64,000 nt of DNA from Planctomycetota bacterium (GTDB lineage: Bacteria; Planctomycetota; PUPC01; JACPCR01). Every line of letters starts with the position of its first letter. The first letter of the stretch is position 1. Both the position numbers and the translations under genes were made by a program. Shown here piece after piece: positions 8,490 to 17,928 of the stretch. Where the stretch lies: contig JACPCR010000059.1 in NCBI GenBank assembly GCA_016179685.1, positions 1-64,000 of the forward strand. The letters are read 5' to 3'. Below the pieces are notes generated by a model. That model had not been told where the DNA came from. It searched no databases and worked only from the letters and a program-made list of their open reading frames with translations.

Positions 8490-9898
8490 CCGGCGGTCCT
8501 CCCTGAAGCCTGTCCACCCTCCGGCGCGGCCAGGGCCGCCAGGAGGTCGTGGGCGAGATGGTAGACGTCCCCGGCGCCCTGGAAGAGCACGGCGTCGCCG
8601 GGCCGAACCCGAGGGGCGATCTGCGCCGTCACGAATTGTTTTTCCGCGACCAGTTCCGCGGAAGGGTGTCCCTGACGCCGCGCGGCCTCGACGACCAAGC
8701 GCGCCTCGACGCCCTGGATGGGGCGCTCGTTCGCTGCGTAGATGCCCGTTACGACCAGATGGTCGGCCATGGCGAATGCGCCTCCGAATTCCTCGTAGAG
8801 ATACAGGGTGCGGGAATACCGGTGTGGCTGGAACACGACGAACAGGCGGCCCGGGACCGCGGGCCGGAGAGCCTCGAGGGTCGCCCGGATTTCCGTCGGA
8901 TGATGACCGTAGTCATCGAGCACCGAGACGCCTCGGACGCGGCCGCGGAGCGACAGCCGCCGGTCCACCCCGCGGTTCGCCGCTAGAGAGTCCCTGACCC
9001 TCTCGAGCGGAAGGTCGAGCCGCAGGGCCACGCCGATCGCTGCGAGCGCGTTGAGCACGTTGTGCGTGCCGAGCAGAGGCGTCCGGAAGCGGCCCAGGCC
9101 GCGCCCGCGCCACGCGGCGTCGAAGGCCGATCCCCCGGCCCCCCGCTCCGCCAGACGACCCCGCAGGTCGCCGGCCGTAAGACCGTAGGTCAGCACCGGC
9201 GATCCCGAGGCCCGAGCCGCCTCCATCGCAGGCCCATCTTCCGCGCAGACGATCGCGCCCAGCCGGTCCGCCGTGTGCCCCAGAAACTCCTGAAAATGAG
9301 CCTGGATGTCCGCCAGATTCCGGTAGAAATCCAGATGCTCCCGATCGATGTTCGTCACGATCGCCAGCTCCGGATGGAGGTCCACAAAAATCCCGTCGCT
9401 TTCATCCACCTCGGCCACCAGGTGTCGGCCCTCACCATCCCGCATGTTGCCTCCGAGCTCCGATACATGCGCACCGACCAGGATAGTCGGCCCCAGGCCC
9501 GCTTCCATAAGCAGGTGTCCCACCAGCCACGTCGTCGTCGATTTCCCATGACTGCCCGTGATCGCAATGCAGTCGCGGTCGCCGGCCAGTTCGATCAGCA
9601 TCCGCGCCCTCGAGATCACCCGTTGACCCCTAGCCCGGGCCGCCTCCAGCTCGCAGTTGTCCCTCGGTACGGCCGGCGAATAGACCACGAGTTCCGCCCC
9701 CTCGACGTGGCCGGGATGATGCCCCAGCGCGCAGCGGCCACCGTACGCCTTCACCACCCCGAAGATCGGACTCTCCGAAAGGTCCGATCCGCTCACTCGT
9801 GCCCCGCGCCGCAGGAGCACGTGGGCGATAGCGCTCATCCCCACCCCGGAAATCCCCACAAAATGGACTCGCTTCCCCTTCCACACGCTCGTCTTCAT
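8486..9898 (-). CDS. murC: UDP-N-acetylmuramate--L-alanine ligase
   Basis: MurC adds L-Ala to UDP-MurNAc with ATP. From the ATG at 9898 the 470-aa protein begins 'MKTSVWKGKRVHFVGISGVGMSAIAHVLLRRG', the expected Rossmann-like first domain. The ATP loop is 'AITGSHGKSTTTW', with 'TNIDREHLDFY' and the C-terminal 'VLDDYGHHPTEI' of the Mur ligase family. A longer frame reaches 9979, but that extension runs into murG and has no family similarity. The ATG overlaps the murG stop as ATGA (9895-9898), and its own stop overlaps murB in the same way. Confidence 0.95.
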   Translation of the reverse strand: MKTSVWKGKRVHFVGISGVGMSAIAHVLLRRGARVSGSDLSESPIFGVVKAYGGRCALGHHPGHVEGAELVVYSPAVPRDNCELEAARARGQRVISRARMLIELAGDRDCIAITGSHGKSTTTWLVGHLLMEAGLGPTILVGAHVSELGGNMRDGEGRHLVAEVDESDGIFVDLHPELAIVTNIDREHLDFYRNLADIQAHFQEFLGHTADRLGAIVCAEDGPAMEAARASGSPVLTYGLTAGDLRGRLAERGAGGSAFDAAWRGRGLGRFRTPLLGTHNVLNALAAIGVALRLDLPLERVRDSLAANRGVDRRLSLRGRVRGVSVLDDYGHHPTEIRATLEALRPAVPGRLFVVFQPHRYSRTLYLYEEFGGAFAMADHLVVTGIYAANERPIQGVEARLVVEAARRQGHPSAELVAEKQFVTAQIAPRVRPGDAVLFQGAGDVYHLAHDLLAALAAPEGGQASGRTAG

Positions 9899-11070
9899 GG
9901 CCTCACCATTCCTCCTGTCGGTTGAAATTTGAGCCCGGCCGGGCATTCCGAGAGGGTCTCGCGGGCAGAAGGGCCGCACGCCGAAGCAGCCCCTTGCCTT
10001 CGGCCCGCCAGTTCCACCAGACGGTCGGCGATGCGCCTTCCAGCCTCCGGCATCGCCAGGGCGCGGGTACCCGCCTGGAACGCCGACAGGCGGCCCGGGT
10101 CGCCCAGAAAGCCCAGCAGATAGGACGCCAGGGCCTCACCCGTCAGCGCCCGTTCCGGCAGGCAGAGACCGCCGCCGCGGACCTCGACCGCCTCGGCGTT
10201 CCTCGTCTGGTGATCGTCCGCGGCATGAGGATACGGTATGAGCAGCGCGGGTATCCCAGCGACCATCAGCTCCGCTATGGTCGTCCCGCCCGCGCGGCAC
10301 ACCGCCAGACCCGCCCGCGCATAGACGGCCTCCATGTCCTCCCGATAGGCATGCACCTCCGCCCTCAAGCCCGCCCGCGCATAGGCCGCCCGCAGCTCCT
10401 GAACGCCGGACGGACCCGCCAGGTGCAGGACCTCGAGACCCGGACGCCTCGCCCCCAGGACCGGAGAGGCCTCCAGCATGAGCCGGTTCACCGCCTCCGA
10501 TCCCTGGCTGCCCCCCATCACCAGAAGGGCGGACCGCCCGGCCACCGCTGACGACACGGCGCGCCGGATGGCCGGCCGCACCGGATTCCCGCTGTGCCGG
10601 AAGACCACTCGCCGCCCGAAATGGGGCCGAGCCTCCTCCCACTGCGAGTGGACCTCCGTCGCCAGCCGGGCGAGCAGCCGGTTCGTCCGGCCCGGCAACA
10701 CGTTCTGTTCGAGCAGCACCCGCGGTCGGCCCAGAAGGCAGCCCGCCAGAATCAGGGGCAGCGAGGCATATCCTCCGAACCCTACGATGACGTCGGGCCG
10801 AAACGCCCGCACCAGCCTCACCCCCTCGGATACGCCCCGGGCCGTCCGAAGCAGCGCCAGGGCCTTCTCATGCGCCGGCCCGGTGAAGGGGCACGACCGA
10901 ATCGGCCGGAAGTCATGGCCCGCCGAGGTGACCCATGCCCTTTCTTGCGGCCGGTGTCCGCCGGCGAACAGAATCTCGCAACCGGGCGACACCTCTCTCA
11001 TCTCCGCAGCCAGAGCCAGAGCGGGTTGAATGTGTCCGCCGGTCCCCCCGGCGGCGAAGAGGCACTTCAT
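9895..11070 (-). CDS. murG: UDP-GlcNAc--lipid I N-acetylglucosaminyltransferase
   Basis: MurG adds GlcNAc to lipid I at the inner face of the membrane to give lipid II. The 391-aa GT28 protein begins 'MKCLFAAGGTGGHIQPAL', the glycine-rich acceptor-phosphate loop. It continues with 'GFGGYASLPLILAG', 'HSGNPVRPAIRR', the second glycine loop 'LLVMGGSQGSEAVNRLM', and 'CRAGGTTIAELMVAGIPALLIPYPHAADDHQTRNA' for UDP-GlcNAc. The C-terminus has about 30 extra residues of low complexity. The start overlaps the ftsW stop (ATGA, 11067-11070) and the stop overlaps murC. MurG needs lipid I made by MraY, whose gene is not in this cluster. Confidence 0.95.
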   Translation of the reverse strand: MKCLFAAGGTGGHIQPALALAAEMREVSPGCEILFAGGHRPQERAWVTSAGHDFRPIRSCPFTGPAHEKALALLRTARGVSEGVRLVRAFRPDVIVGFGGYASLPLILAGCLLGRPRVLLEQNVLPGRTNRLLARLATEVHSQWEEARPHFGRRVVFRHSGNPVRPAIRRAVSSAVAGRSALLVMGGSQGSEAVNRLMLEASPVLGARRPGLEVLHLAGPSGVQELRAAYARAGLRAEVHAYREDMEAVYARAGLAVCRAGGTTIAELMVAGIPALLIPYPHAADDHQTRNAEAVEVRGGGLCLPERALTGEALASYLLGFLGDPGRLSAFQAGTRALAMPEAGRRIADRLVELAGRRQGAASACGPSARETLSECPAGLKFQPTGGMVRP

Positions 11071-12209
11071 TTCGATGGGTCTCCGGCCCCTTGTCGGGCG
11101 ATGTTGAGGAGGAGGCCGACGCCGGCCCCCGTGAAGAGCATGGACGATCCGCCCACGCTGACGAACGGCAGGGCGATCCCCTTCGTCGGGAGAAGGCACG
11201 TCACGACGCCGATGTTGAGAATGGCCTGGAGGCCGAGGCTCGCCACGATGCCCGCAGCCAGGAGTGCGCCGGGCAGATCGGGGGCCCTGAGGACCACCTT
11301 CACCCCGCAGGCAAGAAACACTCCGAAGAGGCCGATCACCAGGAGGCAGCCGAGGAAGCCCAGTTCCTCCGCCACCACGGCGAAGATGAAATCCGTGAAA
11401 TGGGCGGGCAGGTAGCCGTGCTTCTGAAGCCCCCGGCCGAGCCCCTGCCCGAGCCATCCGCCGGAATGGATCGCCACCAGCGACTGGATGACCTGGTAGC
11501 CCGCGCCTTGGGGATCGACCCACGGGTCCACAAAAATCTTCAAGCGGTCCAGCCGGAAACGGGCGCTCGTGACGAACACGTAGACCGTCGGGGCCGCGGC
11601 CGGCAGGAGGAGGAGGAAGTGCCAGAGGCGGACGCCCGCGGCCAGCATCATCACCGAGACGACGGAGAGCAGCAGGAGCGGGGTGCCCAGGTCCCTTTCC
11701 AGGAGGATCAAGGCCGCCACGCCGCATCCGATCGCCGCCGCCGGAAGAAAGCCGTCCACGAAACGGCCCATCCGCTCCCTCCGGTCAGAAAGGAATCGCG
11801 CCAGGAAGAGCACGACGGTGAGCTTGGCCAGCTCGGAGGGCTGGAAGGAGAGCGCCCCGAGGTGAATCCAGCGCCTTGCCCCGTTGATCGGCGGAAAGAG
11901 CAGCACGATGCCCAGCAGCGCCAGGGTCACGCCCGCCGTCACCCACCGGACGCGGTCGGTCAGGAACTGGTGGTAGTCCACGAGGCTGAAAGCGAGCATG
12001 AGGACGAAGCTCGCCAGGGCGAAGATCACGTGCTTCTTCACGTAGCCCAGCGGGTCAGCCCCGCCCACGGGCGGCAGGCCCGTGGCCGTGCTGTAGACGA
12101 CGACGCATCCGAAGGCGAGAAGGACGAAAACGACGAGCCGGACCGTCGCTTCCGTGGAGGGGCACTCGAGCGCCCCGGACCGGGCGGCCAGGTCGGTTGA
12201 AGCGCTCAT
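11067..12209 (-). CDS. ftsW: Lipid II polymerase / SEDS protein FtsW
   Basis: FtsW is the septal SEDS-family peptidoglycan glycosyltransferase that works with FtsI. The 380-aa protein has about ten hydrophobic segments and family motifs 'INGARRWIHLGALSFQPSELAKL', 'RDLGTPLLLL', 'YQVIQSLVAIHSGGWLGQGLGRGLQKHGYLPAHFTDFIFAVVAEELG' and 'LPFVSVGGSSML'. The ATG at 12209 is set by the ATGA overlap with murEF and by the usual short cytoplasmic N-terminus. Both ends overlap their neighbours by 4 bp. In the classical order mraY and murD would stand between murF and ftsW; here there is no room for them. Confidence 0.95.
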   Translation of the reverse strand: MSASTDLAARSGALECPSTEATVRLVVFVLLAFGCVVVYSTATGLPPVGGADPLGYVKKHVIFALASFVLMLAFSLVDYHQFLTDRVRWVTAGVTLALLGIVLLFPPINGARRWIHLGALSFQPSELAKLTVVLFLARFLSDRRERMGRFVDGFLPAAAIGCGVAALILLERDLGTPLLLLSVVSVMMLAAGVRLWHFLLLLPAAAPTVYVFVTSARFRLDRLKIFVDPWVDPQGAGYQVIQSLVAIHSGGWLGQGLGRGLQKHGYLPAHFTDFIFAVVAEELGFLGCLLVIGLFGVFLACGVKVVLRAPDLPGALLAAGIVASLGLQAILNIGVVTCLLPTKGIALPFVSVGGSSMLFTGAGVGLLLNIARQGAGDPSK

Positions 12210-15184
12210 GAGTTGCCTCCCCGGTGGCCCGGTGATGCAGCGGCCTCGAGGGCCTCGACGATGCGCTCGAGGGCCATGCCGCGGGAACCCTTGAAGAAGA
12301 GCGTGTCGCCCGCCCGGGCCTCGCGCGCGAGGACCCGTGCCGCCTCGTCGCGATCGTCGAAGTGCCGGACGTGCTCGGGGCGGCCCCCCCCCGCCTTCGC
12401 GGCTTCCGCCAGGCCCCTCGCCCCGGCCCCCACGGTGACCAGCGTGTCCCACGCCCGCCGGGCCACCTCGCGTCCCAGGGCCGCGTGGCATTCCGCAGAA
12501 CGCGGCCCCAATTCGCGCATCTCGCCCAGCACAAGAATGCGGCGGCCACCCACCGGCCAGCGCTCGAATTCCTCCACTGCCAGCGCCATCGAGGTCGGGT
12601 TCGCATTGTAGGCGTCCAGGACGCACGTCAGCCGGCCCACCCGCCGCATCTCGAGCCGGAGTGGAGGCAGCTCGAAGCCGCGCACCCCTGGCGACATCGC
12701 CTCGGGGTCCAGGCCGCACGCGGACCCCAGCGCCAGGGCCGCCAGCGCGTTCCGAACGTTGTAGGCGCCCGGCACGGCCAGTTCCGCCTCGAAGCACCCG
12801 TTCACCCGGAAACGACAGCCTCTGCCGGCTGGCCGCACGTCCGTGGCGAAGAGGTCGGACCCGGGCCCCAGGCCGAACGTCACGACCCGTCCCCGCACCC
12901 TCGAGCGCAGGAACGGGAAGAAGGCGTCGTCCGCGTTCAGCACCGCCACTCCCGACTCCGGCAATGCTTCGAGCAGCTCCGCCTTCGCGCGCGCCACGCC
13001 CTCACGGTCTCCCAGAAATTCCAGGTGGGTGTCCCCGATGTTCGTCACGGCCGCGACCTCCGGCTCGGCCACCGCGGCCAGCTCCGCCAGCTCGCCGAAA
13101 TGGTTCGTCCCCATCTCCAGCACCACCCAGCGGTGCTCCGGCCGGGCCGCCAAAAGCGTCAGCGGCATCCCGATCCGGTTGTTGAAGCTCTTGGGCGATC
13201 CGCAGACCGGGCCGAAGGCCTCCAGCAGGGCGGTCGTGAAGGTCTTTACCGTCGTCTTCCCGTTGCTCCCCGTCACCGCCAGGACGCGCGCCCGGGAGCG
13301 CCTGCGGCAGGCCTGGGCCAGCCTGCCCAGGGCCTGGGTCGAGTCGCCGACGCGGACCAGCGGAAAATCCTCCGGCACGCCGGCGGGCCGCGCGCTCCCC
13401 TCGACGACGGCGGCGACCGCTCCGGCCGCTGCGGCCGCGGCCACGAATCCGTGTCCGTCGAATCGCTCGCCGCGCAGGGCCACGAACAGCGCCCCGCGCT
13501 CGATGGCGCGGCTGTCCGTCGAGACTCCCGAAAGCGTCAGGCTGCTCCAGGGACCCACCACCGCCGTCCCCAGGGCAAGCGCCGCCTCGCCCAGCGTCAG
13601 GGGAAATCGGCCCGGCGACGGAGGGAGCGGCCGTACGGCCTGCGGGGCCGTGCGGGTAGGCGCAGGCGCAGGCACGGGCGCAGGCGCAGCCACGGGCGAT
13701 ACCGGGCCGGGCGCAGGCTCGGACTCGGCCCGCCGCTCGAGGGCCCCGGCCGCCTCTTCCACGTCATCAAAGTGCAGACGCCGAGCGCCCACGATCTGGA
13801 CATTCTCGTGTCCTTTGCCGGCGATCAAGACGATGTCCCGGGGCCGGGCCGCCGCGATTGCCGCCGCGATCGCCGCCCGGCGGTCCGCCACCAGCTCGAA
13901 CCGCGCCCGAGGACTTACCCCCGAAAGAATGTCCCGGAATATCTGCTCCGGGTCCTCCGTGCGCGGATTGTCCGACGTGATCCAGAAGAAGTCCGAAAGC
14001 GCCTCCGCCGCCTCCGCCATCCGCGGCCGCTTCGTCCGGTCCCGATCGCCTCCGCATCCAAAGACGAGCAGCAGCCGGCCGCCCGCACGGAGCGGCCGCA
14101 GCGTGCCGAGCACGTTGCGCAACGCGTCCGCAGTGTGCGCATAATCCACGAGCACGGTGAACGGCTGGCCCCGGTCCACCCGTTGAAGCCGGCCCGGCAC
14201 GCCCTGGAAGGCGGCGACCGCGGAGCACACCGCCGGGAGATGGGCGCCCAGCGCCAGGGCGTTCGCCGCCGCCGCCAGAACGTTGTAGACGTTGTGCCGG
14301 CCCAGAAGCGGACTCCACATCTCCTCGGAGCCGGCCGGGGTCCGCAGCAGAAACCGCGTCCCCGTGGCCGCCGCCGCTTGCACCTCCGCCGTCACGTCCG
14401 CAGAATCCTCAAGCCCGTACCCGAGTTGCCGGGCACGGCAGCCGCGCACCAGCCGCACCGAGGACGGATCGTCCTGGTTCACGATCGCCCAACCTGCGGG
14501 AGACAGCATCTCGAACAGCTTCGCCTTGCTCTCCCGGTAACCGTCCATGTCCCCGTGATAGTCCAGGTGGTCCGGCGTCAGGTTCGTGAACACCGCGGTC
14601 TCCACGTCTACGCCCGCCAGGCGGCCCTGGTCCAGAGCGTGCGACGACGCCTCCATCACGGCCACTTGCAGGCCTGATTCCCGCATCTCCGCCAGGTAGC
14701 CCTGGATGTCCACGCTTTCCGGCGTCGTGTGCGTCGCCGGAAAACACCGGGACCCCACGTCCACCGTCACCGTCGTCATTCGGCCGACCCGGAATCCGTC
14801 GGACTCCAGCATGGCCTGGCTCAGGTACGTCGTGCTCGTTTTCCCGTTCGTCCCCGTGATCGCGCTGACGCGGACGCGCTGGGAAGGCACGCCGTAGAAC
14901 AGACGCGCAGCGTGGGCGAGCGCGAGCCGCACGTCCTGGACTACGAGCTGCGGGACGGGCCGGGACAGGCGCGGCAGCCGACGCCCCACGACGAGCGCCC
15001 GGGCGCCGCGTTCGAGGGCCTCCTCGACGTAACGGTGGCCGTCGTCACGGTGGCCCGCAATCGCGAAAAAAGCATAGTCCCGCTTCACGGACCTCGAGTC
15101 GTGCGTCAGGCCCGCTATCTCGCACGCCTCGAAGTCCCAGCAGGACGCGTCCGGAATGGCCTTCTGAAGATTCACCAGGTTCAT
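12206..15184 (-). CDS. murE-murF: MurE-MurF fusion (bifunctional Mur ligase)
   Basis: One uninterrupted 992-aa frame encodes two ligases. Residues 1-485 are MurE: 'ITGTNGKTSTT' ATP loop (109-119), 'TNLTPDHLDYHG' (200-211) and 'SDNPRTEDP' (404-412). In known families the DNPR motif goes with meso-diaminopimelate as the added amino acid. Residues 486-526 are a Pro/Ala-rich linker. Residues 527-992 are MurF, which adds D-Ala-D-Ala: 'VTGSNGKTTVKT' (638-649), 'TNIGDTHLEF' and 'DAYNANPTSM'. The ATG at 15184 overlaps the ftsI stop (ATGA) and the stop overlaps ftsW. No frameshift is needed. MurE-MurF fusions are known, for example in Bordetella, but are uncommon. Confidence 0.96.
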   Translation of the reverse strand: MNLVNLQKAIPDASCWDFEACEIAGLTHDSRSVKRDYAFFAIAGHRDDGHRYVEEALERGARALVVGRRLPRLSRPVPQLVVQDVRLALAHAARLFYGVPSQRVRVSAITGTNGKTSTTYLSQAMLESDGFRVGRMTTVTVDVGSRCFPATHTTPESVDIQGYLAEMRESGLQVAVMEASSHALDQGRLAGVDVETAVFTNLTPDHLDYHGDMDGYRESKAKLFEMLSPAGWAIVNQDDPSSVRLVRGCRARQLGYGLEDSADVTAEVQAAAATGTRFLLRTPAGSEEMWSPLLGRHNVYNVLAAAANALALGAHLPAVCSAVAAFQGVPGRLQRVDRGQPFTVLVDYAHTADALRNVLGTLRPLRAGGRLLLVFGCGGDRDRTKRPRMAEAAEALSDFFWITSDNPRTEDPEQIFRDILSGVSPRARFELVADRRAAIAAAIAAARPRDIVLIAGKGHENVQIVGARRLHFDDVEEAAGALERRAESEPAPGPVSPVAAPAPVPAPAPTRTAPQAVRPLPPSPGRFPLTLGEAALALGTAVVGPWSSLTLSGVSTDSRAIERGALFVALRGERFDGHGFVAAAAAAGAVAAVVEGSARPAGVPEDFPLVRVGDSTQALGRLAQACRRRSRARVLAVTGSNGKTTVKTFTTALLEAFGPVCGSPKSFNNRIGMPLTLLAARPEHRWVVLEMGTNHFGELAELAAVAEPEVAAVTNIGDTHLEFLGDREGVARAKAELLEALPESGVAVLNADDAFFPFLRSRVRGRVVTFGLGPGSDLFATDVRPAGRGCRFRVNGCFEAELAVPGAYNVRNALAALALGSACGLDPEAMSPGVRGFELPPLRLEMRRVGRLTCVLDAYNANPTSMALAVEEFERWPVGGRRILVLGEMRELGPRSAECHAALGREVARRAWDTLVTVGAGARGLAEAAKAGGGRPEHVRHFDDRDEAARVLAREARAGDTLFFKGSRGMALERIVEALEAAASPGHRGGNS

Positions 15185-16950
15185 CGGGTAGCCACCTCCG
15201 TTGTAGGAGGAACATGAAGAGTCGTCAGCGCCTGCCGCAGGATTTCTCCCACGTACGGAGCAGCGACCTGCCCGCCGTAATAGGCCCCGCGGGGCTCGTC
15301 CACCCCGAGGTACACGAGCAGCCGCGGCTGCTCCGCCGGCGCAAACGCAACGAAACTCGCCAGATGCTCCGAATGGCTGTAGCCGCGTCCGCCAGCCAGC
15401 AGCTTCTGCGACGTCCCCGTCTTGCCCGCAATCCGGTAACCCTCGACGTGGCTCGCCGTGCCCGTCCCCTCCTCCACGACGCCGCAGAGCGCCGAGGTCA
15501 GGCCGCCGCGCACCACCTGGGCCGGGTAGACCTGCCGCACCGGCCGGACCGGGAGCTCGCGCACGACCCGGCCTCCCGCATCTACGATGCGCCGCACCAG
15601 ACGCGGCCGCATGAGCACGCCGCCGTTTGCGATCGCGCCGAAGGCCATCGCCATCTGTACCGGCGTGACGCTGATCTCCTGGCCGATGGAAAGGCTCGGC
15701 ACACTGTAGTCCGTCCATTGCGAAAGCGGCCTCAGAATCCCTTCAGCCTCGCCCGGGAAATCGATCCCCGTCCTCTGACCGAATCCCAGATGCGCCAGGT
15801 AGGCGTGCATCCGATCGGAGCCGACTCGCAGCCCGATCTGCGCCGTCCCCACGTTCGAGGACTTCTCCAGAATCTCGGCCACCGTCAACCGCCCGTAAGG
15901 ATGATGGTCGTGCAGCACTCGCCGCCCGAGATGCAGCACCCCGTTCCCGCAATGGAATACCGAACCGATGTCGATCAGCCCGTCCGAAAGGCCGGCGGCA
16001 ATAATGAAGGGCTTCAGGGTCGATCCCGGCTCGAAGAAGTCGGCAACGACCGGGTTGCGGCAGCGCCGTTTCAGTTCCGCCTCCGAATACTCGCCGCGCC
16101 GGGCCGGATCGAACGCGGGCTCGGATGCCATGGCCAGCACGTCCCCGGTCCAGGGGTCCGTCGCCAGCGCCCATGCCCCCTTCGGGTGATACTCCGCAAC
16201 CGCCTTCGCCAGTTGCTCCTCGACGATCTGCTGGACCGTCGCATCCAGCGTCAGATGCAGGGAATGCCCCGGGGCCGGGGCCATGGAGGACAGGCCCGGA
16301 AGCAGCACGCGGCGTCCCCGCACGTCACGCTGTACGACCTGATACCCGTCCTGGCCCTGGAGTTCGTTATCCCAATGGGCCTCGATCCCCTCGAGGCCGC
16401 GCCCGTCCGTGCCGATGAAACCGAGGAGCTGGCCCGCCAGATTCCCCATCGGGTAGCCGCGCCGCATCTCTGGCGTCAGATGCACCCCGCGGAACGACTC
16501 CGATCCCGGCGATTCGGTCATCCGATCCCATAGCCTCCGGATCTCCTTCTCCGAGACCATTCGGCGAATCCAGACGAAACGCGCCCCGGACCGGCCCTCC
16601 AGCTTCTCCCGCAGCCGGCCCACATCCAAGTCCAAACAGTCCCCAAGCTCCTCGATAAGAAAAGACAGCGATTCCACCTCGGCCGGGTCCACGTAAACGG
16701 AATAGCCCTCCAGAGTGGTCACCAGGAGCCGGCCCCGGCGGTCGAAAATATTCCCGCGCCGGCCAGGAAGCTCCACACGCTGGTGATGCTGCCGGGCCGC
16801 CAGACGCTCCAGCCGCTCATCCGGCCAGCACTGCAAGTAAAACAACCGGCCCAGAAGCAGCAAGAAGCTCCCGGCGAAGCCGGTCAGCAGCGCACGTGCC
16901 CAGAAATGGGCCGGCTCTAACGATTTTGAGGATTCAGTCTCGGAATCCAT
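15181..16950 (-). CDS. ftsI: Division-specific transpeptidase FtsI (PBP3)
   Basis: FtsI cross-links septal peptidoglycan with FtsW. The 589-aa class B PBP has a short cytoplasmic tail and one membrane helix near 19-40. A pedestal domain with 'LPGRRGNIFDRRGRLL' follows. The transpeptidase motifs are all present: SxxK as STLK (310-313), SxN as SSN (364-366) and KTGT (510-513). No PASTA domains follow. The start at 16950 has GGGGGCGG about 5 bases upstream and gives a normal tail; the frame stays open to 17133. It is separated from ftsL by about 610 bp, unlike the overlapping genes downstream. Confidence 0.95.
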   Translation of the reverse strand: MDSETESSKSLEPAHFWARALLTGFAGSFLLLLGRLFYLQCWPDERLERLAARQHHQRVELPGRRGNIFDRRGRLLVTTLEGYSVYVDPAEVESLSFLIEELGDCLDLDVGRLREKLEGRSGARFVWIRRMVSEKEIRRLWDRMTESPGSESFRGVHLTPEMRRGYPMGNLAGQLLGFIGTDGRGLEGIEAHWDNELQGQDGYQVVQRDVRGRRVLLPGLSSMAPAPGHSLHLTLDATVQQIVEEQLAKAVAEYHPKGAWALATDPWTGDVLAMASEPAFDPARRGEYSEAELKRRCRNPVVADFFEPGSTLKPFIIAAGLSDGLIDIGSVFHCGNGVLHLGRRVLHDHHPYGRLTVAEILEKSSNVGTAQIGLRVGSDRMHAYLAHLGFGQRTGIDFPGEAEGILRPLSQWTDYSVPSLSIGQEISVTPVQMAMAFGAIANGGVLMRPRLVRRIVDAGGRVVRELPVRPVRQVYPAQVVRGGLTSALCGVVEEGTGTASHVEGYRIAGKTGTSQKLLAGGRGYSHSEHLASFVAFAPAEQPRLLVYLGVDEPRGAYYGGQVAAPYVGEILRQALTTLHVPPTTEVATR

Positions 16951-17560
16951 ATCCGCCCCCAGGCGGTGAGCTTCCCTGCCAGCATTCCGGCAAGACGGAA
17001 TGCCCGAAACCATCCGGAAATTCCTGCCGGCCAAGAATTCCCAACGCCGGCCCGCCGGAGCGCCAAGAGCGATGGCAGGCGGCAAGCGAGGTGTCGACTC
17101 GGAAAGGAACGCCGGCCAGAAAGATTCGGTCACGCTCGAATCAGGCCGGCAGGAGGCGGGTCAGTCGGAAGGGATCACCGGGAAGAAAGAAACCTCCGTG
17201 TTGGTGGGGTCAAGACTTAGCAATCAGGGCTCGGGGGCAGATTTCTTCTGACACCTGACACCTGAAGCCCTGCCTTGGCTTGTCGGGTTGCGGGCATCGC
17301 CCGCCTGAGGAGATGGCCGGGACCGAGACGGGCTGATAGCGACCTCTCTCTCACTTGACCCTCCTTCCTTCTCTCCTTACTCGCCCAATTTTCTCTGCTC
17401 AATCGCGCGAGCCCCACGGAAAAACCGGAAGAAGGCCCTCACTCGTGTGACGGAAGAGAGGGCTATCAGACCACCCGTCTCGGTTGGCCATGCCCGACGC
17501 CAAATATCGATCCCCTCGGCGGCATTCGCATCGGCCAGGCCGCCGGGCGGAGCGATATCC
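16951..17560. other. 610-bp gap inside the dcw cluster
   Basis: No convincing gene lies between ftsL and ftsI. The gap holds a short family-B repeat (CTGACACCTGACACCTGAA at 17248-17266), immediately followed by a family-C repeat (17272-17308) with the small palindrome GCGGGCATCGCCCGC. The ftsI frame is open as far as 17133, but the extension has no FtsI character. A promoter for ftsI could lie here. Confidence 0.5.
17272..17308 (+). repeat. Dispersed repeat family C, copy 1
   Basis: The core TTGTCGGGTTGCGGGCATCG ends in the palindrome GCGGGCATCGCCCGC. Close copies occur at 35014-35045 (+) and 36759-36785 (-). All three are between genes. At this site and at 35014 a family-B motif (CTGACACC type) lies a short distance upstream, so B and C may form one composite unit. 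Confidence 0.65.
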
Positions 17561-17923
17561 TCAGAATCGGCGGACCCGCGCCCGCCGTGCCGGAGCGGAC
17601 CGACGGGCCGAATTCGAGACTGCCTGCGCCGTCCGCTTCGATCGTACCGAGTGGCTACTCGCCGGCTCAGGCGCCTTCTCCCTCGCCGGCTCGGTCAAGA
17701 CGATGTGCATCGCCTGCGCCTTCTCCCCCAGCATTTCTGTCGATCTCGCCCGGGTCAAAAGCATCTCCAGCACCTTGGACTTTTCCGCCTCACGGGATGA
17801 CCGGTGGCTCAGAGCCGCCAGCTCGTGGCCCTGACGCCAGACCTCCGCCTGGCCCCGCACCGTGTAAATGGCCAGGACCAGCATCCCCAGAATCTGCGTC
17901 ACCAGCACCCAACGGCAGACCAT
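17561..17923 (-). CDS. ftsL: FtsL-like small division protein
   Basis: The 120-aa product has one N-terminal membrane helix (residues about 5-22, 'WVLVTQILGMLVLAIYTV') and a charged helical stretch ('EVWRQGHELAALSHRSSREAEKSKVLEMLLTRARSTEMLGEKAQAMH') suited to a coiled coil with FtsB. A basic tail follows. It lies directly between rsmH and ftsI, where ftsL is found in most dcw clusters. GGAGGTGAG just before the ATG at 17923 decides the start and lies inside the end of rsmH. FtsL sequences are poorly conserved, so the call rests on topology and position. Confidence 0.8.
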   Translation of the reverse strand: MVCRWVLVTQILGMLVLAIYTVRGQAEVWRQGHELAALSHRSSREAEKSKVLEMLLTRARSTEMLGEKAQAMHIVLTEPAREKAPEPASSHSVRSKRTAQAVSNSARRSAPARRARVRRF

Positions 17924-17928
17924 GAATC

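Noticed and set aside
9899..9979. N-terminal extension of MurC
   Set aside because: The extension overlaps murG in another frame and lacks similarity; the ATGA junction fixes the start at 9898.
12362..14677. 771-codon open frame antisense to murEF
   Set aside because: It is the opposite-strand shadow of a very GC-rich gene; composition is Arg/Gly/Pro/His-rich and no domain is visible.
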